From: Ceratopteris richardii | Lineage: Eukaryota; Streptophyta; Polypodiopsida; Polypodiales; Pteridaceae | Length of the DNA: 64,000 bases | Reading direction: 5' to 3' | Assembly: GCA_020310875.1 (NCBI GenBank) | Contig: CM035416.1 | Coordinates: forward strand, 75,795,580 to 75,859,579 | Shown here: positions 59,563-64,000 of the stretch, in pieces | Layout: each line of letters begins with the position of its first letter | Position numbering within the stretch: position 1 is the stretch's first letter | Notes under the pieces: generated by a model | What the model was told of the DNA's origin: nothing | The model's database searches: none | The model's input: the letters and a program-made list of their open reading frames with translations, nothing else | Program-made: the position numbers and the translations under genes

Positions 59563-61714
59563 GAAGGAACATAAGCATAGGCTAAACAACCAAATACTTT
59601 GCAATGATCTAATGTAGGTTTCTTACCCCACCAAGCTTCATATGGTGTCATACCCTGCAAAGCTTTACATGGTAGCCTATTAACCAAGTATGTGGCTGTA
59701 TGTACATCCTCAGCCCACAAATAGTTAGGGTAATTCTTCTCTTTCAACATTGACCTTGCAAATTCAACAAGAGTTATGTTTCTCCTTTCTACTAGACCAT
59801 TTTGTTGAGGAGAGTATCTGCAAGTTACTTCTCTCTTTATACCTGCATTTCACAAATAATCACTGAATTCATTTGAGAAATGCTCTCCCCCTCCATCTGA
59901 CCTCAACCTCTTCAATTTTTGTCCTGTAACCCCTTTTTGCATATACATGATAGTGTTTAAATGTGCTAAACACTTCTGACTTATTTTTTATCACATGAAT
60001 AATGATCCACCTAGTAGCATCATCAACATAAATGACATAATATCTTGAAGCATTTATGCTAAAGTCCTTTGAAGGACCCCACACATCTGTATGCACCAAT
60101 TCAAGTCTTTCTGAATACATGAAACCTTGTTTGTTATGTGATTGCACATGAGCCTTATCTAATTGACATGCTTCACACCTATATGTCATGTGTTGACTTG
60201 CAACATTAGGTAATCCAAGTATTGAACCATTGTTAATAATTTCTTTAATACCTCTTTCATTGAAGTGTCCAAGCCTTTTGTGACAAAGATCCAACTCAGA
60301 TATCTTTTGCTCTCCATATGTGAACAAGGCATTTCCAACATTACCTTGTACCTTCAATGTGAAAAGCCTTCCTTCTTTCTTTCCTGTAACAATTTTCCTA
60401 TACCCTTGGTTAGGCTCTTCAACATAAACTCCATCATTAGTGAACCTCACCTCATATCCTTTTTCTACAATTTGTCCTACACTAATCAAATTCTTTGGAA
60501 TTGTAGGAACATACAAAACCTTACTCAAAAGAGTACTTCCATCTTTGGCCTTCACTGATCCAATAGATTTCACCTTGTGCTTTGTATTATCACCTGTTTG
60601 AACTGTATGATTAATTACTTTAATCTCCAAATCAGTCATTAAAGCAATGTTCACACTTTAGATGATTGTTACATCTTGAATCAATATAAAACACTCTTTG
60701 ATCTTCACTTGGGACTTCGCATGTTGCATTCATGATTAGGGTTGAATCTTCCTTTTGATCTGATGCATAATCGTAGTAGGTATTGTTGTAAGATTGGCCT
60801 TGAAAGTTTCTTCCACCATTCCTTCCAAACAAGCCTCTACTAGCTCTACCTCTAAAGTTTGCTCTCTAATTTCTTCCACCTCTGCCTCTTTGATTATAAT
60901 TTTGATTAAAGCTACTTACACTTTGATTATTATGCCAACATTCATGAGCTAGATGATTAGTATTACCACATATCCAACAAGCTTTAACATTATCCTTGTT
61001 TTTCCTACCTCTTCCTCTACTTCAGCAACATCCTCTTCCTCTTAGGAAGTTTTCTTGAATTGGAGTACCTTAATGTTCAAATGATTGTTGCTTTCCTTTG
61101 ATAGCCTTCTTCTTATCCTTGGAATACATTGCTTGACTTGCACTCTTATCAGTATCCCCTTTGATATCATGCTCAAAAGTTAGCATATGTCCTAGCAATT
61201 GATTCAAATTAAGAGTGAAATGATCTAATGAAAGTTCAATTGATAGTATGAAAGGATTCCACTTCTCATCTCCTCTTAGAATTGTGAGAATTTGTCTTAC
61301 CAATTTATCTTCTTCTTCTTGAATGTGGTAAATTCAGCCCATAGTGATGCCTTTCTTGATTTGGTTGTACTCTGAAAATGCTCCTCCAAAGCATTCCATA
61401 TATCACTTGCACTTTCAAGTCCTCAGATGTGAGGAAGCAAGTAATCATTCACTGCCATATTGATAATGCTCCTTGTTCGAGCATCCTTCTTCATCCAAAC
61501 CTTCAAATCTCCAAGATCCTCCCTAGTTGGAACACTAGGATCTTTAAATTATGGCTTCTCTTCTTCTCTTGTAATGTATCCCATCAGATCTTTCCTCATA
61601 AGATGAGCTTCCATCCTCATAGACTAAGTTGGATAGTTCTCTCTGTCCAATTTCTCAATTTGCAGACTATCTCCAATTCTTTCTTCACCTTTACTAACAA
61701 ATCCTCAACCTTAT
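59563..61714 (-). mobile_element. Ty1/Copia fragment, family G (gag to integrase)
   Basis: On the minus strand: gag (about 61070-61710, MRMEAHLMRKDLMGYITREE), zinc knuckle (60930-60985, CWICGNTNHLAHEC), protease (about 60600-60830), pre-integrase (60150-60330, LCHKRLGHFNERGIKEI, CEACQLDKAHVQSH) and integrase (59563-60100, VHTDVWGPSKDFS, VYVDDATRWIIIHV, ATYLVNRLPCKALQG). RT and RNase H are not in the window, where Gypsy B replaces them. About ten breaks. Confidence 0.88.
60930..60985 (-). mobile_element. Copia G: gag zinc knuckle
   Basis: CWICGNTNHLAHEC fits C-X2-C-X4-H-X4-C. Gly/Arg-rich flanks surround it, as in Copia nucleocapsids. Confidence 0.85.
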
Positions 61715-62790
61715 TGTTGGAACATCAAGCTTACACTATGCTTGAGGTGGATTTGATCTACATCAAAGGCTATCGCGTCAAAAGAATATCCGTTGGAGAG
61801 TTCTTTTTCTTATGCTCATTTATTGTATTTTTTTGAGAGTTTTTTGATGGTTCATTTACCATTGTAAAAGCCTTGAGCTTTACACATGTAAAGGTAGAAA
61901 GATAAAGCCCAAATTCCAGGAATTTTTGGTGGTTGAAGTTGCATTCAATCAAGCAATCAATCACCTAAAAGTAGATCAAACTAGATCTTCACTTTTCCTA
62001 GATTGTAGGAAAGTGAATTGATTCCCTCCAACAACCATTCCAACCTTATTGAATTCAAACTTCACTTGTAGAAGTAGTGGAACACTCCTAGAGTCTATAT
62101 AAAGACTTGAAATCACTTGTACATTACATGGAAGCAATATACATACACGTGACCATCATTGTCTTGCTCCTTCAATTCTCTGCATCATCGTCTTCGCCAA
62201 AACTAATCTTGTAGAGGCTGCTTCTCTCTCTTTAGAGCTCCAAATTGAGTTCAAGATGGCTCATTGGAAAGATATTAGTGTCTAGTTTATGCATATAACT
62301 TTTCATAGCATTTGGTTTAGTATATTGGGAGAAATCTGAGTTTTTCTGTATCAGGGTCAATCTCTACATATTCCTGAAAAATAGGAAGTACCACCGGTGA
62401 ATGTCACATTCATTCCTATAGTGCTTTTTTCTTATTCCTTATACTTTTGTGCATTCTATACACTCAACCATATGTTTATCACTCCCATAAAAGGATTTTT
62501 TCTAAGTGTAATCACGTTGGTCGCTATGGGCATTTGAAGCTCATTGTCTCTTCCATAGATAGTAAGTTTTTTTGAGCTAGTCGACTCGCGAACCTATCTG
62601 TATTGTATCGACTCATTCTCCTTGATTTTCCAAAGTACATAGTGAGTTTCTTTGCACTTATCACATGCTTATAAGGTCTATTTGAGTCTCCATAAGCTCG
62701 AGGGATGATCTTGTGCCGGTTGGCTAGACCAAACTTTGTCGTTTCGAAACACATTTTTCTACCTTGTACAAGCTTCTCCAAGTTCTTTCA
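61715..62790 (+). repeat. 5' LTR of Copia H
   Basis: About 1076 bp. The right end is set by the primer site. The left end is set by the TGTTGG start and by the break in Copia G gag sequence. It carries a TATA box at 62096. Confidence 0.7.
62096..62104 (+). promoter_or_regulatory. TATA box in the Copia H LTR
   Basis: TATATAAAG preceded by GAGTC, in the middle of the LTR, where plant LTR promoters usually lie. Confidence 0.6.
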
Positions 62791-62791
62791 G

Positions 62792-62803
62792 TGGTATGAG
62801 AGC
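62792..62803 (+). other. Primer-binding site of Copia H
   Basis: TGGTATGAGAGC differs from the initiator-Met site TGGTATCAGAGC at one base and lies one base after the LTR. Confidence 0.85.
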
Positions 62804-62832
62804 TAGATCAAGATGGGTGACGGCTTTCCTCA

Positions 62833-64000
62833 ATGATCAAGAAGCTTGATCGACACAACTACACATCTTGGCAAATCAGAATGGAGGCCTATTTGCAAGG
62901 TAGAAATCTTTATGGAATTGTAGCAGGTGATGAAGCTATGCCTATTCCAAGATCCAAAGGAGGACCTACACAAGAGGAGACAGATAAGCTCACACTTTGG
63001 TGCGCAAGGGATGCTCAAGCAAGATCGTACATACTAAACTCTATCTTTGACTTTCTATTACCACATATTAGAGGATGCAAGACATCTCACAAGACTTGGG
63101 ATGCCCTCAAGACTTTTTATCTACTAGTACCAAAGCAAGAAAGAATCATCTTTGGAACGAGTTCAACCAAATGAAGAAGACACCTAAACAAACCATCACA
63201 GAGTTTGTTACCAAGGTCAAGGAGGTTGCGGATCAGTTAGCATCCATTGGAGAGCTGATTGAAGAAGAGGTCATCATGAGGCAAATTCTCAACGGCATTC
63301 GAAGTGATAAGCAATGGCAATCCTTCACGACGGCTTATGATCTCATCATGGATGTGCAAACTCCAGACTTCAACATCTTTCTTGGACAACTCTTCAATCA
63401 AGAAGCCAAAAATAGCATGAAGGAAGGTAACTCTTATCATGGTAATTCAACTAGTGCTCTATATGCAGATAAGAAGGATAAGAAGCAGAAAGGCAAGAAG
63501 AAGGAAGAAGATGAAGAAGAGACTTTCCAAGCTAACTTCACAAGCAAGAGCAAGTGGAAAGGGAAGAAGAAAGGACCAAAGCAAGACAAAACCAAAGGTC
63601 AGAATGTTCAACCTTGTGCCGTATGCGATAAGACCAACCACACCACTCAGAATTGCTGGTTCAATGGGAAGAACCAGAAAGGAAGTGGAAGAGGTGGATA
63701 TGGCAGCAATAGAGGCAGAGGTGGACACAACTTCAACAATAACAATAGAAGCTATAATGGAAGGGACTACAACAATTATTCAGAAGATCAACCACATGAA
63801 GACTCATTGCTTCTTATGAATCTAAGCCACAAAGAAGGTAAAGAAGATGATGTTGCAGGCAACATTGCTCTTCTATCTGATTTGGAAAGTCCAAAGCATA
63901 GACATGAAGTGCAAACAGGGGATGACACAAAGCACAATGTGGAGAAGATTGGTAATGTCAAAGCTTCCAATGGCAAGACAAACATTCTAAGTAAGGTTCT
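62833..64000 (+). mobile_element. Copia H: gag with zinc knuckle
   Basis: IKKLDRHNYTSWQIRMEAYL, LYGIVAGDEAMP, then FVTKVKEVADQLASIGELI and LFNQEAKNSMKEGNS are Copia gag blocks. Lys-rich text leads to the zinc knuckle CAVCDKTNHTTQNCW (about 63616-63660) and then Gly/Asn-rich RGGYGSNRGRGGHNFNNN. It resembles the gag of Copia G (IEKLDRENYPT, MRMEAHL). It has a small number of breaks. Confidence 0.88.
63616..63660 (+). mobile_element. Copia H: zinc knuckle
   Basis: CAVCDKTNHTTQNC fits C-X2-C-X4-H-X4-C, the nucleic-acid-binding knuckle of gag. Confidence 0.88.

Larger units (their letters stand above)
61715..64000 (+). mobile_element. Ty1/Copia element, family H: 5' LTR, primer site and gag (runs off the edge)
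   Basis: The LTR at 61715-62790 (TGTTGGAACATC to GTTCTTTCA) is followed by a primer site and gag. The gag continues past 64000, so the element is partial here only because the window ends. It sits head to head with Copia G, entering near the start of G's gag, so it is probably the later insertion. No 3' LTR is available to date it. Confidence 0.85.

Overview
The window looks like nuclear DNA of a land plant with a large, repeat-swollen genome. I see no intact host gene, no rRNA or tRNA gene and no bacterial gene layout. Nearly every recognisable stretch belongs to an LTR retrotransposon. The initiator-Met-tRNA primer sites (TGGTATCAGAGC and variants), the OTA-type (Tat/Athila) Ty3/Gypsy reverse transcriptases with FLDGYSGYNQV, the chromodomain-tailed chromovirus and an Argonaute fragment of plant type all point to a plant. 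I cannot name the species.

Layout, left to right. 1-495: 5' end of a minus-strand Copia (family D). 500-1835: worn Gypsy fragment. ~1920-2476: a plus-strand LTR with a Tat/Athila-type primer site. 2792-3343: an Argonaute MID-domain fragment lying antisense to that LTR. 3622-8708: minus-strand Gypsy (family A) with an extra protease-like region after integrase. 8709-16109: plus-strand Gypsy (family B, copy 1), split by a young non-autonomous Copia (9242-13132) with identical LTRs and a perfect TCCTA target duplication. 16111-21522: about 5.3 kb of unrecognised AT-rich DNA between two 107-bp direct repeats. 21523-26962: fragments of Gypsy and two Copia families. 26965-33831: Copia-D LTRs framing a Gypsy chromovirus. 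33832-35415: unrecognised DNA with a long TA microsatellite. 35421-41288: a complete-length minus-strand Copia (family F) with ACATA target duplication. 41656-50713: family-D Copia copies, including a three-unit tandem array of an unknown sequence X plus LTR plus leader. 51667-51927: an array of nine short hairpins with constant loops and covarying stems. 51970-53190: tail-to-tail Copia ends. 53220-59562: second copy of Gypsy family B, with a long extra region after integrase. 59563-61714: minus-strand Copia G. 61715-64000: 5' LTR and gag of a plus-strand Copia H that runs off the window.

The genes do not form a pathway. They are gag, protease, reverse transcriptase, RNase H and integrase modules of about a dozen nested elements of different ages. 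The youngest is the element at 9242-13132 (identical LTRs). Family D pairs differ by roughly 4-8 % and family F by roughly 10 % by eye. The items most worth following up are the covarying hairpin array, the antisense Argonaute fragment, the fused single-frame protein of the young non-autonomous Copia, and the X-LTR tandem array.
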